DNA of 64,000 nt from Phytoactinopolyspora halotolerans (GCF_010550675.1 NZ_JAAGOA010000003.1:391796-455795); one strand, 5' to 3'; positions 10,573 through 19,656 are shown, numbered from the stretch's first letter. The notes: a model not told the origin generated them from the letters alone. Translations and numbers: made by a program.

Positions 10573-12392
10573 TGGGTTTCATCCTGGATGGTCTCGACGT
10601 CGAGGACTATGACCGTTCGTACGGAGATCGGGAGCTGCTCCGGCGGATCGGACGTTACTTCCGGCCCAAGCTGCCCGCGATGGTGCTGGTGGCCGCCATG
10701 ATCGTGTTGCACTCGCTGACCCAGTCCGCGATCCCGCTGCTGATCAGTTGGGGAGTGGACCGGATGGAGCAAGGCTCGGTCAGCGACATCGGATGGCCGC
10801 TGGCGGGTGCGCTGCTCGGCATCGGTGTGCTGGCGTGGGTGTTCAACTTCTTCCGGCAGTGGTTCAGCGCGAAGGTGACCGGCGACGTCGTACTCGGCCT
10901 GCGCACAGACGCGTTCGATGCGGTGCTCGAGCGGGACATGTCGTTCTACGACGAGCATCCGTCCGGCAAGATCGTCAGCCGGGTCACGTCGGACACGGAC
11001 GAGTTCGCCAATGTCGTCACGCTCACCATGAACCTGCTCAGCCAGGTGCTGCTGGTGGGGTTCGTCACCGCACTGCTGTTCTTCCGCGACGTCCAGCTGG
11101 CGCTGCTGACCATGGCGGTGACACCCATCGTGATGGGGACGGCGCTCGCCTTCCGGCGGGTCGCTCGTCGGACCACCCAGCATGCGCAGCGCTCGCTGGC
11201 GCGGGTCAACGCCAATCTGCAGGAGACGATGGGCGGGATCTCGGTGGCGAAGAACTTCCGGCAGGAAGCGACCGTCTACTCCGAGTTCCGCCCGATCAAC
11301 CGGCAGAACTATGCGGTCACCCTGCGCCAGGGGTTCGTGTTCTCCGGCATCTTTCCGGTGCTGTTCCTGGTGGCAGGGTTGGCCACCGTCGTGCTGGTGC
11401 AGGTAGGCGGCAGCTCCGTCCTCGGCGGCCGGCTGAGCGCCGGTGACTGGTACCTGTTCCTGCAGGCCGTGGGGTTGTTCTGGCTGCCGCTGACGTCGAT
11501 CGCCGCGTTCTGGTCGCAGTTCCAGCAGGGTCTGGCCGCGTCGGAACGGGTGTTCGCGCTGATCGACGCGTCGCCGAGGGTGGTCCAGGAGGATGCGCAA
11601 CCGGTGGGCAGGCTGGCCGGGCGGATCGAGTTCCGGGACCTCACGTTCGGCTACGAGCCCGCGCATCCGGTCCTGACCAGGTTCAACTTGACGATCGAGG
11701 CCGGCGAGTCGGTAGCGCTGGTCGGCCACACGGGTGCGGGGAAGTCGACGCTGTCGAAGTTGATCACCCGGTTCTATGAGTACTCCGGTGGGCAGTTGCT
11801 GATCGACGGCCGGGACATCCGCAGCTTCGACCTGCGCGAGTATCGACGGCAGATCGGGGCGGTGCCGCAGCAGCCGTTCCTCTTCTCCGGGACGGTGGCG
11901 GACAACATCCGTTATCCCCGCCCGGACGCGTCCGACGAGGAGGTCCGGCTGGCGGCTATGCGAGTTGCCGGAGGCGACTGGCTGGAAGCGCTACCGGACG
12001 GTCTGGGTACCGACGTCGGCGAGCACGGGCGAGCCCTGTCCATGGGGCAGCGGCAGCTGGTCGCGCTGGCCCGTCTGCTGGTGCAGGATCCGGCGATCGT
12101 CGTTCTGGATGAGGCGACCGCCAGCGTCGACCCGCTGACCGAGGCGCAGATCTCCGAGGGACTGGACGTCGTCCTGGCCGGGAGGACCTCGATCGTCATC
12201 GCGCACCGGCTGTCCACTATCGAACACGTCGACCGGATCATCGTCCTCGATCATGGCCGCATCATCGAGGAAGGCGACCATGCCGCGCTGCTCAAGGCGG
12301 GTGGACGGTACTGCGAGGTCTACAACACCTACTTCCGCCATCAATCCCCCGATTACCAACCCGGCACCGGCTTCGTCCCAGTCGCCAAATGA
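10572..12392 (+). CDS. Heterodimeric ABC exporter, second half-transporter (catalytic glutamate, altered signature)
   Basis: A 606-residue partner of the preceding gene. Membrane helices occupy about 35-310, then Walker A GHTGAGKST (about 385), the signature motif changed from LSGGQ to LSMGQ (about 490), and Walker B VVLDEAT (about 511) with the catalytic glutamate. The consensus ATP site therefore combines this Walker B with the partner's LSGGQ. The other site pairs the partner's LDD with this LSMGQ and should hydrolyse poorly. The stop codon lies within the left arm of the long hairpin at 12387-12474, which probably ends the operon. Confidence 0.9.
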   Translation: MGFILDGLDVEDYDRSYGDRELLRRIGRYFRPKLPAMVLVAAMIVLHSLTQSAIPLLISWGVDRMEQGSVSDIGWPLAGALLGIGVLAWVFNFFRQWFSAKVTGDVVLGLRTDAFDAVLERDMSFYDEHPSGKIVSRVTSDTDEFANVVTLTMNLLSQVLLVGFVTALLFFRDVQLALLTMAVTPIVMGTALAFRRVARRTTQHAQRSLARVNANLQETMGGISVAKNFRQEATVYSEFRPINRQNYAVTLRQGFVFSGIFPVLFLVAGLATVVLVQVGGSSVLGGRLSAGDWYLFLQAVGLFWLPLTSIAAFWSQFQQGLAASERVFALIDASPRVVQEDAQPVGRLAGRIEFRDLTFGYEPAHPVLTRFNLTIEAGESVALVGHTGAGKSTLSKLITRFYEYSGGQLLIDGRDIRSFDLREYRRQIGAVPQQPFLFSGTVADNIRYPRPDASDEEVRLAAMRVAGGDWLEALPDGLGTDVGEHGRALSMGQRQLVALARLLVQDPAIVVLDEATASVDPLTEAQISEGLDVVLAGRTSIVIAHRLSTIEHVDRIIVLDHGRIIEEGDHAALLKAGGRYCEVYNTYFRHQSPDYQPGTGFVPVAK

Positions 12393-12474
12393 TCATGTGA
12401 AGTGGGTTTTCTCGTGCCCTACCATGTCTGCAGACCTGTTGAGGCGCGAGAAAACCCACTTCACATGATCATTT
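12387..12474. terminator. Long perfect inverted repeat (28-bp arms, 32-nt loop) after the ABC exporter operon
   Basis: The arms 12387-12414 and 12447-12474 are exact reverse complements over 28 bases. Their core reads TGATCATGTGAAGTGGG then TTTTCTCG, far richer in A+T than the neighbourhood. The left arm contains the stop codon of the transporter gene. It can serve as a terminator in either direction, but arms this long and perfect exceed what termination needs. See the finding on hairpins. Confidence 0.8.
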
Positions 12475-12702
12475 AGGCGGCGCGGGTGGTGGGCGGGTCG
12501 TGGCGGTAGGGGATGTGGCCCGGGCTTTGGTAAGCTGTTCCAGCGGTCGCTGTTTTGTATTCGTGTGTTCAACACGCCTGCATTTCATTCGACGTGTGGG
12601 CGTGATGCTTGCCTTCAGGAATCTGGAGACGTCGCGTCTAGAAACCGGCCCCGAGGCCTGCACGGTGTAGGCCTCGTATCCAGCCCCTGTAAGGAGCAGA
12701 GC

Positions 12703-12903
12703 ATGACACAAGGTGCAGTCAAGTGGTTCAACGCCGAAAAGGGCTTCGGCTTCATCGAGCGTGAGGACGGACCGGACGTGTTCGTCCACTACTCGGAGAT
12801 CCAGGGCGGCGGGTTCCGCAGCCTCGAGGAGAACCAGCGCGTGGAGTTCGAGGTGACCCAGGGCCCGAAGGGCCCGCAGGCCACTGGCGTGCGCGTCATC
12901 TAG
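12703..12903 (+). CDS. cspA: Cold-shock protein, CspA family
   Basis: A 66-residue single cold-shock domain with RNP1 KGFGFIE and RNP2 VFVHYSEI, an RNA chaperone that melts mRNA structure. The start is decided by AAGGAG seven bases upstream of ATG 12703. The gene has a leader of up to 230 bases (12475-12702) with no convincing coding content, as is common for cold-shock genes whose 5' UTR senses temperature. A strong hairpin follows at 12940-12976, so it is probably monocistronic. Confidence 0.93.
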   Translation: MTQGAVKWFNAEKGFGFIEREDGPDVFVHYSEIQGGGFRSLEENQRVEFEVTQGPKGPQATGVRVI

Positions 12904-12939
12904 CGTCCGGGCGGGCTCACCCGCCACAGAGCGCTTCAC

Positions 12940-12976
12940 AACCGGGGTCGGCACACACGTTGTGCCGGCCCCGGTT
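12940..12976 (+). terminator. Intrinsic terminator after the cold-shock gene
   Basis: AACCGGGGTCGGCACA (12940-12955) pairs with TGTGCCGGCCCCGGTT (12961-12976) with one G-U pair and a 5-nt loop. It is followed by CATTTTC. It sits 37 bases after the stop codon. Confidence 0.75.
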
Positions 12977-13077
12977 CATTTTCTGCCGACACACATGTCG
13001 CGACGCCCCCGGTTTCCCGGAGTGACGCGGCGTCGTACGTGCGCATGGTGGCGGAGCGAATGGGTAGCTCGCCGGTT

Positions 13078-14352
13078 ATGAAGGTCCCGGGAACCACACA
13101 CCTGGACGAACCGCGTGATCGAGCGCCGGACAGCACGCTGATGCTGGTGAACGATGGCTACCGGTTCTTTCTCAACCGACTCAACCACCATCATCAGGAC
13201 GTCTTCGAGACGAGACTGTTCGGCGAGCGGGCGATCTGCATGCACGGACCGGAGGCCGCCCGCGTCTTCTACGACCCGGAACGGTTCGGCCGAAGCCACG
13301 CGGTGCCGTCGCGGGTGCAGAAGACCCTGCAGGGACAGGGCGGTGTGCAGGGCCTGGACGGCGACGCGCACCGGCATCGCAAGGCGGCGTTCATGCGGCT
13401 GATGACCGAAGACCGCGTCGCTGACCTGGTGGACCTGTTCGAGCGGGGATGGCGCGACGTACTGCCGCGGTGGGAGCTGAGTGACCGCGTCGTCCTCTTC
13501 GAAGAAGCGCAGGAGCTGCTGTGCCGGGCAGCGTGCACATGGGCCGGCATACCGTTGCATGACGACGAGGTTCCGCACCGCGCCCAGGACATGGCGGCGA
13601 TGGTCGACGCCTTCGGTGCCGTCGGGCCGCGGCACTGGCGGGGACGTCTCGCCAGGCTGCGGTCGGAGACCTGGATGAAGAGGATCGTGGCCGCGGCGCG
13701 CTCGGGTCATGTCGAGACGTTCGAGCCGTCGGCACTGCACACCTTCGCCTACCACCGCGACCTGGACGGGGAACTGCTGGACACTCGGGTCGCAGCGGTC
13801 GAGGTGCTCAACGTGCTGCGACCGATCGTCGCGATCAGCTGGTACGTCGCGTTCATCGCGGTGGCCCTGCGCGACCACCCGGAGTGGCGCGATCGCATCC
13901 GTTCCGACGCCGGCGGACACGAGTCTGAACTCTTCGTTCAAGAAGTGCGACGCGTATACCCGCTCACCCCGTTCGTCGGCGCGAGGGTGCGGCGCAGCTT
14001 CGAGTGGCATGGACACCGATTCGACGAGGGCACGTTGGTGTTGCTGGACGTCTACGGCGCACACCGCGACGGTAGGGTATGGGAGCGTCCAGGTGAGTTC
14101 GATCCGGAGCGGTTCCGCGGCTGGAGCTCGGATGGTTTCGACCTGATCCCGCAAGGCGGCGGCGACCACTATCGGGACCACCGGTGCGCCGGGGAATGGA
14201 TCACCATCGCGTTGATGAAGTCGGCGGCGCGCCTGTTGTGTACGACGATCAAGTACCAAGTGCCCAAGCAGGACCTGCACATCGATCTTCGGCGGATGCC
14301 CACCGCGCCGCGCAGCGGTGTCGTGATCGACCGGGTGGAGCGAGTGGCCTAG
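13078..14352 (+). CDS. CYP152-type cytochrome P450 (H2O2-dependent fatty-acid hydroxylase)
   Basis: About 424 residues, close throughout to Bacillus P450-BSbeta as I recall it. Visible motifs: LRPIVAISW with the substrate-carboxylate arginine (about 248), ExxR-like region EVRRVYP, and the haem loop PQGGGDHYRDHRCAGEW with ligand Cys near 370. These enzymes use hydrogen peroxide, with the fatty-acid carboxylate as acid-base catalyst, and need no reductase; none is encoded nearby. The residue corresponding to position 85 of P450-BSbeta is Gln (GVQGLDG, about 91) rather than the His of the OleT decarboxylase, which favours hydroxylation. Start codons at 13039, 13045 and 13060 are possible. 13078 best matches the family N terminus. 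Confidence 0.85.
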   Translation: MKVPGTTHLDEPRDRAPDSTLMLVNDGYRFFLNRLNHHHQDVFETRLFGERAICMHGPEAARVFYDPERFGRSHAVPSRVQKTLQGQGGVQGLDGDAHRHRKAAFMRLMTEDRVADLVDLFERGWRDVLPRWELSDRVVLFEEAQELLCRAACTWAGIPLHDDEVPHRAQDMAAMVDAFGAVGPRHWRGRLARLRSETWMKRIVAAARSGHVETFEPSALHTFAYHRDLDGELLDTRVAAVEVLNVLRPIVAISWYVAFIAVALRDHPEWRDRIRSDAGGHESELFVQEVRRVYPLTPFVGARVRRSFEWHGHRFDEGTLVLLDVYGAHRDGRVWERPGEFDPERFRGWSSDGFDLIPQGGGDHYRDHRCAGEWITIALMKSAARLLCTTIKYQVPKQDLHIDLRRMPTAPRSGVVIDRVERVA

Positions 14353-14579
14353 CGATACGCGGCACCAAGCATCCGATAGTTCATCATCGGACGCTAAGCG
14401 ACCCGCGAAACATCTGATCACGACCTATCCGATTTCTTGATCCGGCGTCCTGTATCGGGGCACCGTGACGCCGTGAAAGAACGGTGTAAGCGTCGGCGCT
14501 TAGCCTGGCTGCCGGTCAACGAGTGTGATCGGGCCACAAGGCCCGCCCGTCACTAGAGCCGATAGGTCAAGGAGTAGAT
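14353..14579 (+). promoter_or_regulatory. Structured intergenic leader before the secreted WbsX/GH99-like gene
   Basis: No gene is seen in this stretch. Several local hairpins can be drawn. CGGCGTC pairs with GACGCCG around 14453-14476; GACGC pairs with GCGTC around 14470-14495; CGGGCC-acaa-GGCCCG lies near 14530-14545. The distal part probably forms a structured 5' UTR for the gene at 14580. I could not match it to a riboswitch class. Confidence 0.3.
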
Positions 14580-16385
14580 GTGCCCGCTGACGACGTGACC
14601 CGCGCCCGCGCCAGGTGGGCCCGGATGCGCGGGCGCCGCCGCAAGGGAAGCCGGCGCGCGGCGCCCGCGGCCACAGCCGCCGGTGCGCTGCTGACCACCA
14701 TCACGACCCTGATCACGGTCGGCGCCGCGCCGGGCACGGCGTCGCAGGCGTCAGCGCCACGTCCGGACAGCCAGCAGCAGGAGAGTGGGGTGTCGGCCTA
14801 CTCCGCTCTGGCCACGGTCCACGACGCCATGGTCGAGCAGGCCGCGGACGCCCTCGCGGCCGAGGACGCGGAGCCGCTCCCCCTCGTCGAGCTGGTGTCC
14901 AAGGGCGGAAGCGGCCGGCTTTACACGGCCGACGCGGCCGAGGCCCGCGGGGCGGCCGCGAACGGCATGACCCGTACCCCCGGGCAGATCGGCTACCTGC
15001 CGCGAGAGCCGTTCACCGGGTCCAAGCCTATGTATCGCCTCAAACCCAGCCCCACCGCCTCGAAATGGCTGTTCACGGCCGGCAAGGCGGAGCGGGACCG
15101 GCTCATCAGACAGGGCTGGGTGTACGAAGGCATCGCTGCGCACCTCTACACCGAGCCAGGGCCGGGCCTGGTGGAGCTGCGCAGGTTCACCAACGGCAAG
15201 GAATGGCGGCTCGCGCTCAAGCCGCGTACGGCCGAGTTGCAGAACGCCGGCTACACACTGGACGGTCCGGTCGGCTACGTACACGAGAACTGGGTCCGCG
15301 CCGGGGCGGTGTATTTCGGCATGTTCAACATCGATGGCCACCAGAACACCATCCGACGCACGGAAGAGGTGTACGGGCGCGAGGGTGACTGGTGGGGCGG
15401 CGTCCGCGATTTCTACGACGGTCACCACTACGCCACCGACAACTGGCCGGACACGGACTTCTCCTACCTCAAACCGTCGATCGGCTACTACGACGACTCC
15501 CACCCGGAGACGCTGGAGAAACACATCGACCAGGCCACGTCCTCCGGACTGAGCTTCTTCAGCTTCTACTGGTACTGGAACTCCCAGACACAGCAGGGGC
15601 AGGTCACCGACGCCGCGCTCGACGCCTTCCTCGCCGCGGACAACAAGGACGAGATCGATTTCACCGTCGGCCTGTGCGCGCACCCCTTCGGCGGTCTGCG
15701 CATCCCGCCCGAGCAGTTCGGTGCCGTTGCCGACGTTCTGGTGGACACGTACCTGTCGCAGGAGAACACGCTGCGTACCAACGACGACCGCAAGATCCTG
15801 AACATCTGCGACGCTCGCGGCATCGGCGACGGCAGCAACGCGCAGATCTCGCAGTTCATATCGACGGTCCGGCAGAAGGCCCGGCAGCGGCTGGACGAGA
15901 ACATCTACGTGATGATCAACCAGGGCGGCTTCGATCCGCGACAGGTGCGCAACGCGGGCGGCGATGCGGCGTACTGCACCACGGATGGACCGGCGGTCGA
16001 GGCGGAATCGTACCGGCGCTACCTCGAGCGGCAACGTTCGTTCTACGACGCTGCCCCCGGCGCCTACGGGCGGTGCGTGATGTCCGACTTCGACGAACGC
16101 CCGCGATACCCGATCGAGACGCCGAACGTGGACGACATCCGCTGGATGCCGGACCACACGATGGACGGGTTCCGGCAGGCGGTCCACAACGTCCGCGCCG
16201 ACATGCAGGCGTCGACGCGGCCGCCTGAGGTGGACAACCTGCTCTACGTGTACGCCTGGAACGAATGGCACGAGGGCGGCGCGATCGAGCCGAACGAGCG
16301 CGACGGCTGCGCGTATCTCGATATCCTTCGAGAAGAGTTGAGGATGTCGCAGGGTTCCGGCTGCGTAGCGGTCCCGCCGTCCTAG
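14580..16385 (+). CDS. Secreted WbsX/GH99-like glycosidase-type protein with DUF5648 domain
   Basis: A 601-residue protein. An arginine-rich N terminus precedes a signal helix (about 30-55). Residues about 110-200 look like a DUF5648 repeat (LYTAD, PMYRL, WLFTAGKAERDRLI, GWVYEG). Residues about 245-590 match the glycosyltransferase-WbsX/GH99-like barrel: SIGYYDDSHPETLEKHID, GLSFFSFYWYW and YAWNEWHEGGAIEPN. Members hydrolyse or remodel cell-wall or capsular glycans; the substrate is not known. AAGGAG five bases before GTG 14580 sets the start. It follows a structured leader and ends before the hairpin at 16398. Confidence 0.75.
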   Translation: MPADDVTRARARWARMRGRRRKGSRRAAPAATAAGALLTTITTLITVGAAPGTASQASAPRPDSQQQESGVSAYSALATVHDAMVEQAADALAAEDAEPLPLVELVSKGGSGRLYTADAAEARGAAANGMTRTPGQIGYLPREPFTGSKPMYRLKPSPTASKWLFTAGKAERDRLIRQGWVYEGIAAHLYTEPGPGLVELRRFTNGKEWRLALKPRTAELQNAGYTLDGPVGYVHENWVRAGAVYFGMFNIDGHQNTIRRTEEVYGREGDWWGGVRDFYDGHHYATDNWPDTDFSYLKPSIGYYDDSHPETLEKHIDQATSSGLSFFSFYWYWNSQTQQGQVTDAALDAFLAADNKDEIDFTVGLCAHPFGGLRIPPEQFGAVADVLVDTYLSQENTLRTNDDRKILNICDARGIGDGSNAQISQFISTVRQKARQRLDENIYVMINQGGFDPRQVRNAGGDAAYCTTDGPAVEAESYRRYLERQRSFYDAAPGAYGRCVMSDFDERPRYPIETPNVDDIRWMPDHTMDGFRQAVHNVRADMQASTRPPEVDNLLYVYAWNEWHEGGAIEPNERDGCAYLDILREELRMSQGSGCVAVPPS

Positions 16386-16397
16386 GTGCGCAGTGAG

Positions 16398-16422
16398 CGT
16401 TCGCGCTCGCTGAGCGCGAACG
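16398..16422 (+). terminator. Short perfect hairpin after the WbsX/GH99-like gene
   Basis: CGTTCGCGCTC (16398-16408) and GAGCGCGAACG (16412-16422) form an 11-bp stem with a 3-nt loop, 13 bases past the stop codon. There is no U tract, as is usual in high-GC actinobacteria. Confidence 0.6.
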
Positions 16423-16461
16423 ACGGTTGTCCGTTCCCGCGGGCACTGTGATGATCACTCC

Positions 16462-17220
16462 ATGGTCGCGAGCGTAGCTGTTCTGTCCGACGTCCACGGC
16501 GCTCTGCCCGCGCTGGAAGCGGTGCTGGCCGAACCCGACGTGGCGACGGTCGACCGGATCGTCCTCACCGGAGACATCGCCGCCGGACCGGTGCCGGTCG
16601 AGACACTCGACACGCTGGTCTCGCTGGGCGAGCGGGTGGTCTGGGTCCGGGGCAATGCCGATCGTGAACTGGTCCGGGTCGCCGAGGGCGAACCCTGCGA
16701 CATCGACGTGTCGCAGTGGGCCGGGCGGCAGCTCCGCGCCGACCAGGTGGAACTGTTGCGTGCGCTGGAGCATCCGGTACGCCTCGACGTCGATGGATTC
16801 GGCCCGGTGGTGTTCTGCCACGGCACGCCGCGCGACGACGACGAGGTCGTGCTCGTGGACAGCTCGCTGGCGCGATGGTCCGAGGTCTTCGGTGCGCTCG
16901 ACGACGACGTGCACACGGTGGTCTGCGGGCACACGCACATGCCGTTCCAGCGCCTGGTCGACCGTCGACTGGTGGTCAACCCCGGGAGCGTAGGGATGCC
17001 GTACGGCCGGCCGGGCCCGCAGTGGGCGTTGTTGCGCGATGGCGTCGTGGAACTCCGGCGTACGAGCGTGGACCTGGAGTGGCTGGCGGAGCGGACCGTC
17101 GCCGCCAGCGGCTATCCGGATGTCCGCAGCTGGGTCGAGGACTACGTTCTCGCGGTCGCCTCGGACGCAGAGGCGGTCACCGTCTTCGGACCGCGTGACG
17201 GCCGCCCGTCGGACGGTTGA
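16462..17220 (+). CDS. Cytosolic calcineurin-like metallophosphoesterase (YfcE/MJ0936-type)
   Basis: A 252-residue phosphoesterase with all five metal-binding blocks: DVHG (residue 10), GDI (37), GNAD (64), CHG (113) and GHTHMP (153). Relatives hydrolyse phosphodiesters or nucleotides, but the physiological substrate is seldom known. No signal peptide is present. The start ATG 16462 lacks a clear ribosome-binding site. It stands alone between the WbsX-like gene and a LacI regulator, so context gives no substrate hint. Confidence 0.85.
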   Translation: MVASVAVLSDVHGALPALEAVLAEPDVATVDRIVLTGDIAAGPVPVETLDTLVSLGERVVWVRGNADRELVRVAEGEPCDIDVSQWAGRQLRADQVELLRALEHPVRLDVDGFGPVVFCHGTPRDDDEVVLVDSSLARWSEVFGALDDDVHTVVCGHTHMPFQRLVDRRLVVNPGSVGMPYGRPGPQWALLRDGVVELRRTSVDLEWLAERTVAASGYPDVRSWVEDYVLAVASDAEAVTVFGPRDGRPSDG

Positions 17221-17397
17221 TCGCGCCGGGCGGCGGCGCGCACGCATCTGCCGTGGCATAGCGCTGTCAAGATCCGGGTTGCGCCCGTTGTGTGCCGCGC
17301 GACCCGGCGAAACGCGGCCAGGCGCGGTCCGCCGAACCTCCCCGCGGACCTCCGCGGCAGGACGTTCTCCCTGCGTAAGGGCGGAAAACCCACTGGG

Positions 17398-17403
17398 TAG
17401 GCT
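17398..17403 (+). promoter_or_regulatory. -10 box of an apparently leaderless lacI-family promoter
   Basis: TAGGCT ends six bases before the GTG at 17410, so transcription should begin at or next to the start codon. No Shine-Dalgarno is present upstream of the GTG. Confidence 0.45.
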
Positions 17404-17409
17404 TCGCCC

Positions 17410-18438
17410 GTGGCGACTCTGAGAGAGGTGGCGCAGAGGGCGGGCGTTTCCGTGCCCGTGGTCTCGGCCTACTTGCGTGGGAGCAAAAGCGTCCGGATGA
17501 GTGTGGACACCCGACGCCGGGTGGCGGAGGCGATCGAGGAGCTCGGTTACAGCCCGAATCCGACGTCTCGATCCACCCGGGCACAGCGGACGAATGTCAT
17601 GGCCGTCGTCGTGCCGGAGCTCGGCGATCCGGTTCTGGCGGATGTGTTGCGCGGAATCTATGACAGCGCCGAGCAGCGAGGGATCGCGATCGTGCTCGGC
17701 GACGCCGGACAGCGGGCGTCGGGCGGGGTGATGCTGGAGCGCCTGCTTGCGCACAACAGCATGGACGGTGTCATCGCACGCCGTGGGTCGGCTCTGGAAC
17801 CGGCGGTGCTGTCCGACGTCGCCGGGCGCCGGATTCCGGTCGTCTTCCTCGACCCGGAAGCCCCCGGTGACCTGCACTGGCTGGCTGTGGACGATGCCGA
17901 CGGGGTCCAGGCCGCGACGGCGCATCTGATCGGGCTCGGGCATGAGCAGATCGACTTTCTGGGCGGACAAGACGTGCGTCCGGACCCCTCGGGTGGTCGG
18001 CGCCGCTATCAGGGCTATGTGGCGGCGCTGCAGTCGCACGGTCTGGCGCCTCGTCCACCGGTGCTCTGCGAGCACGCCGCGGAGCACGGATACGAGGCGT
18101 TCTCGACCATGGTCGCTCCGCGCGTCGTGCAGCGTCGCCGGGATGCCCCGACCGCGCTCGTCGTCGACGACGGTACGACGGCGATCGGTGTGCTTGCCGC
18201 GGCGCGGGATGCCGGCATCGTGGTGCCCCGCGACGTCTCTGTGATCGGTTACCACGAGACGGTGGCGACCGCGATGGTCCGGCCGCGGCTGACCGTGGTG
18301 CGGATGCCGATGTACGAGCTGGGATCGCGGGCGGTGACGATGCTCGACGCGATCGTCGATGGGGAATTCGTGCCGTCCGGAGTGGTGGAGGGCCCAGCGC
18401 CGCGGGTGATCGCGGGCGAGACCACCGCTGCTCCGTGA
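17410..18438 (+). CDS. LacI-family transcriptional regulator
   Basis: A 342-residue repressor. The N-terminal helix-turn-helix reads ATLREVAQRAGVSVPVVSAYL, the hinge region includes LGYSPNPTSRSTRAQRT, and a periplasmic-binding-protein-like effector domain starts near residue 62 (TNVMAVVVPELGDPVLADVL). Effectors in the family are usually sugars or nucleosides. No sugar operon is adjacent, so its target may be distant. The LpqY-SugABC importer at 50 kb and the GH92 enzyme at 1.4 kb are speculative candidates. Translation probably starts leaderlessly at GTG 17410. Confidence 0.9.
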   Translation: MATLREVAQRAGVSVPVVSAYLRGSKSVRMSVDTRRRVAEAIEELGYSPNPTSRSTRAQRTNVMAVVVPELGDPVLADVLRGIYDSAEQRGIAIVLGDAGQRASGGVMLERLLAHNSMDGVIARRGSALEPAVLSDVAGRRIPVVFLDPEAPGDLHWLAVDDADGVQAATAHLIGLGHEQIDFLGGQDVRPDPSGGRRRYQGYVAALQSHGLAPRPPVLCEHAAEHGYEAFSTMVAPRVVQRRRDAPTALVVDDGTTAIGVLAAARDAGIVVPRDVSVIGYHETVATAMVRPRLTVVRMPMYELGSRAVTMLDAIVDGEFVPSGVVEGPAPRVIAGETTAAP

Positions 18439-18573
18439 TCACCATGTCGGGAATGGAACACCGTCGTGGAGCATTCATACAGATGTGTAGGGCGCCTAGG
18501 GAAACGGGAACCGTTGTCTGTACAGTAGAAACGGACACGTTAAGTGCCTTGAGGCGCGCGTTGGAGGAGATCG

Positions 18574-19380
18574 ATGCAGAGTAGTAATCCGGTATTCGGG
18601 CGGGCCGCGGCCTTCAACGGCCGTTCGGCTGCCTACGAGGCCCCCGCGCCCAGTGCGGAGCGGCTTGAGGAGATGTATGCCGCGCCGTCGGCCACGCCGA
18701 CCCAGACGGGGCGGATGACCTATGACGACGTGGTGATGCGCACCGGCGCGACTCTTGGCGTGCTGGTCGCCTTCGCGGTTGTGGGGTGGTGGCAGCCGCA
18801 GCTGTTCTTCGTCGGCTTCATCGGCGGCCTCGTCCTGGGTCTGGTCAACGCGTTCAAGAAGGAGCCGAGCCCGCCGCTGATCCTCGCCTACGCCGCCCTG
18901 CAGGGGCTGTTCGTCGGCGGAATCAGCTGGATGTTCGAGTCCATGAGCTTCGAGCAGGGCGGATCGAACCTGCAGGGCATCGTCGCGCAGGCGGTGATGG
19001 GCACGGTCGGAGTGTTCGCCGTCTCGCTGTTCCTGTACCGCAGCGGCAGGGTGCGGGTGACGCCGAAGTTCCAGCGTGGCGCCATGATGGCGCTCGGCGG
19101 CTACCTCGTCTTCGTGGTGTTCAACCTGTTCGCCCAGATCTTCGGTTTCGCCGACGGTACCTTCGGCTTCCGGAGCGGCTGGCTCGGAGTGGCGATCGGC
19201 CTGTTCGCCGTGACGCTGGCGGCGGTCATGCTGATCATGGACTTCGACTTCATCGAGAAGGGCGTTCAGCAGGGCATTCCATCGAAGTACGCATGGACCG
19301 CGGCGTTCGGCCTGACGGTCACGTTGGTCTGGCTGTACATCGAGATGCTGCGTCTGCTGGCCATTCTTCGAGGCGAGTAA
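18574..19380 (+). CDS. Bax inhibitor-1/YccA-family membrane protein
   Basis: A 268-residue protein with a 60-residue cytosolic N terminus and seven hydrophobic segments, including NAFKKEPSPPLILAYAALQGLFVGGISW, the usual third-helix signature. The C-terminal pair of acidic positions is present (LIMDFDFIEKG). Family members are proton- or calcium-leak channels or protease regulators; bacterial roles are poorly defined. GGAGGAG eight bases ahead of ATG 18574 sets the start. The upstream DNA contains GGGAACCG at 18505-18512, which could be an ECF-type -35 element. A terminator follows at 19439-19476. Confidence 0.9.
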   Translation: MQSSNPVFGRAAAFNGRSAAYEAPAPSAERLEEMYAAPSATPTQTGRMTYDDVVMRTGATLGVLVAFAVVGWWQPQLFFVGFIGGLVLGLVNAFKKEPSPPLILAYAALQGLFVGGISWMFESMSFEQGGSNLQGIVAQAVMGTVGVFAVSLFLYRSGRVRVTPKFQRGAMMALGGYLVFVVFNLFAQIFGFADGTFGFRSGWLGVAIGLFAVTLAAVMLIMDFDFIEKGVQQGIPSKYAWTAAFGLTVTLVWLYIEMLRLLAILRGE

Positions 19381-19438
19381 CGCCTCCACCCGGCCGCCGG
19401 TGCTCCCGCGCGGCCAGTCCACTCCATCGCACCGAAGC

Positions 19439-19476
19439 ACGGCGGGTGTCTCCCGGTTACCGGGGGCACCCGCCGT
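19439..19476 (+). terminator. Intrinsic terminator after the Bax-inhibitor-1 gene
   Basis: ACGGCGGGTG-tctcccgg (19439-19456) pairs with ccggggg-CACCCGCCGT (19460-19476), a 17-bp stem with one internal irregularity, followed by TGTCGTGT. It is also positioned to stop transcription of the convergent DUF4287 gene. Confidence 0.7.
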
Positions 19477-19656
19477 TGTCGTGTGAGCCTGCCCGTTTCG
19501 CGCACGGCCCACCCGAAACACGTGCGCTCGCGGGCCGGACGCCGCACCCTGTTTGGCCGGAAGTCATGACGACGACGATCGGCCGCGCAAGCCGCGCATG
19601 ATAGCCATAGCCGCTGCGGCCCAGGACGGGTGGCGGCTGCTGGTGCGGCGGTGGTT

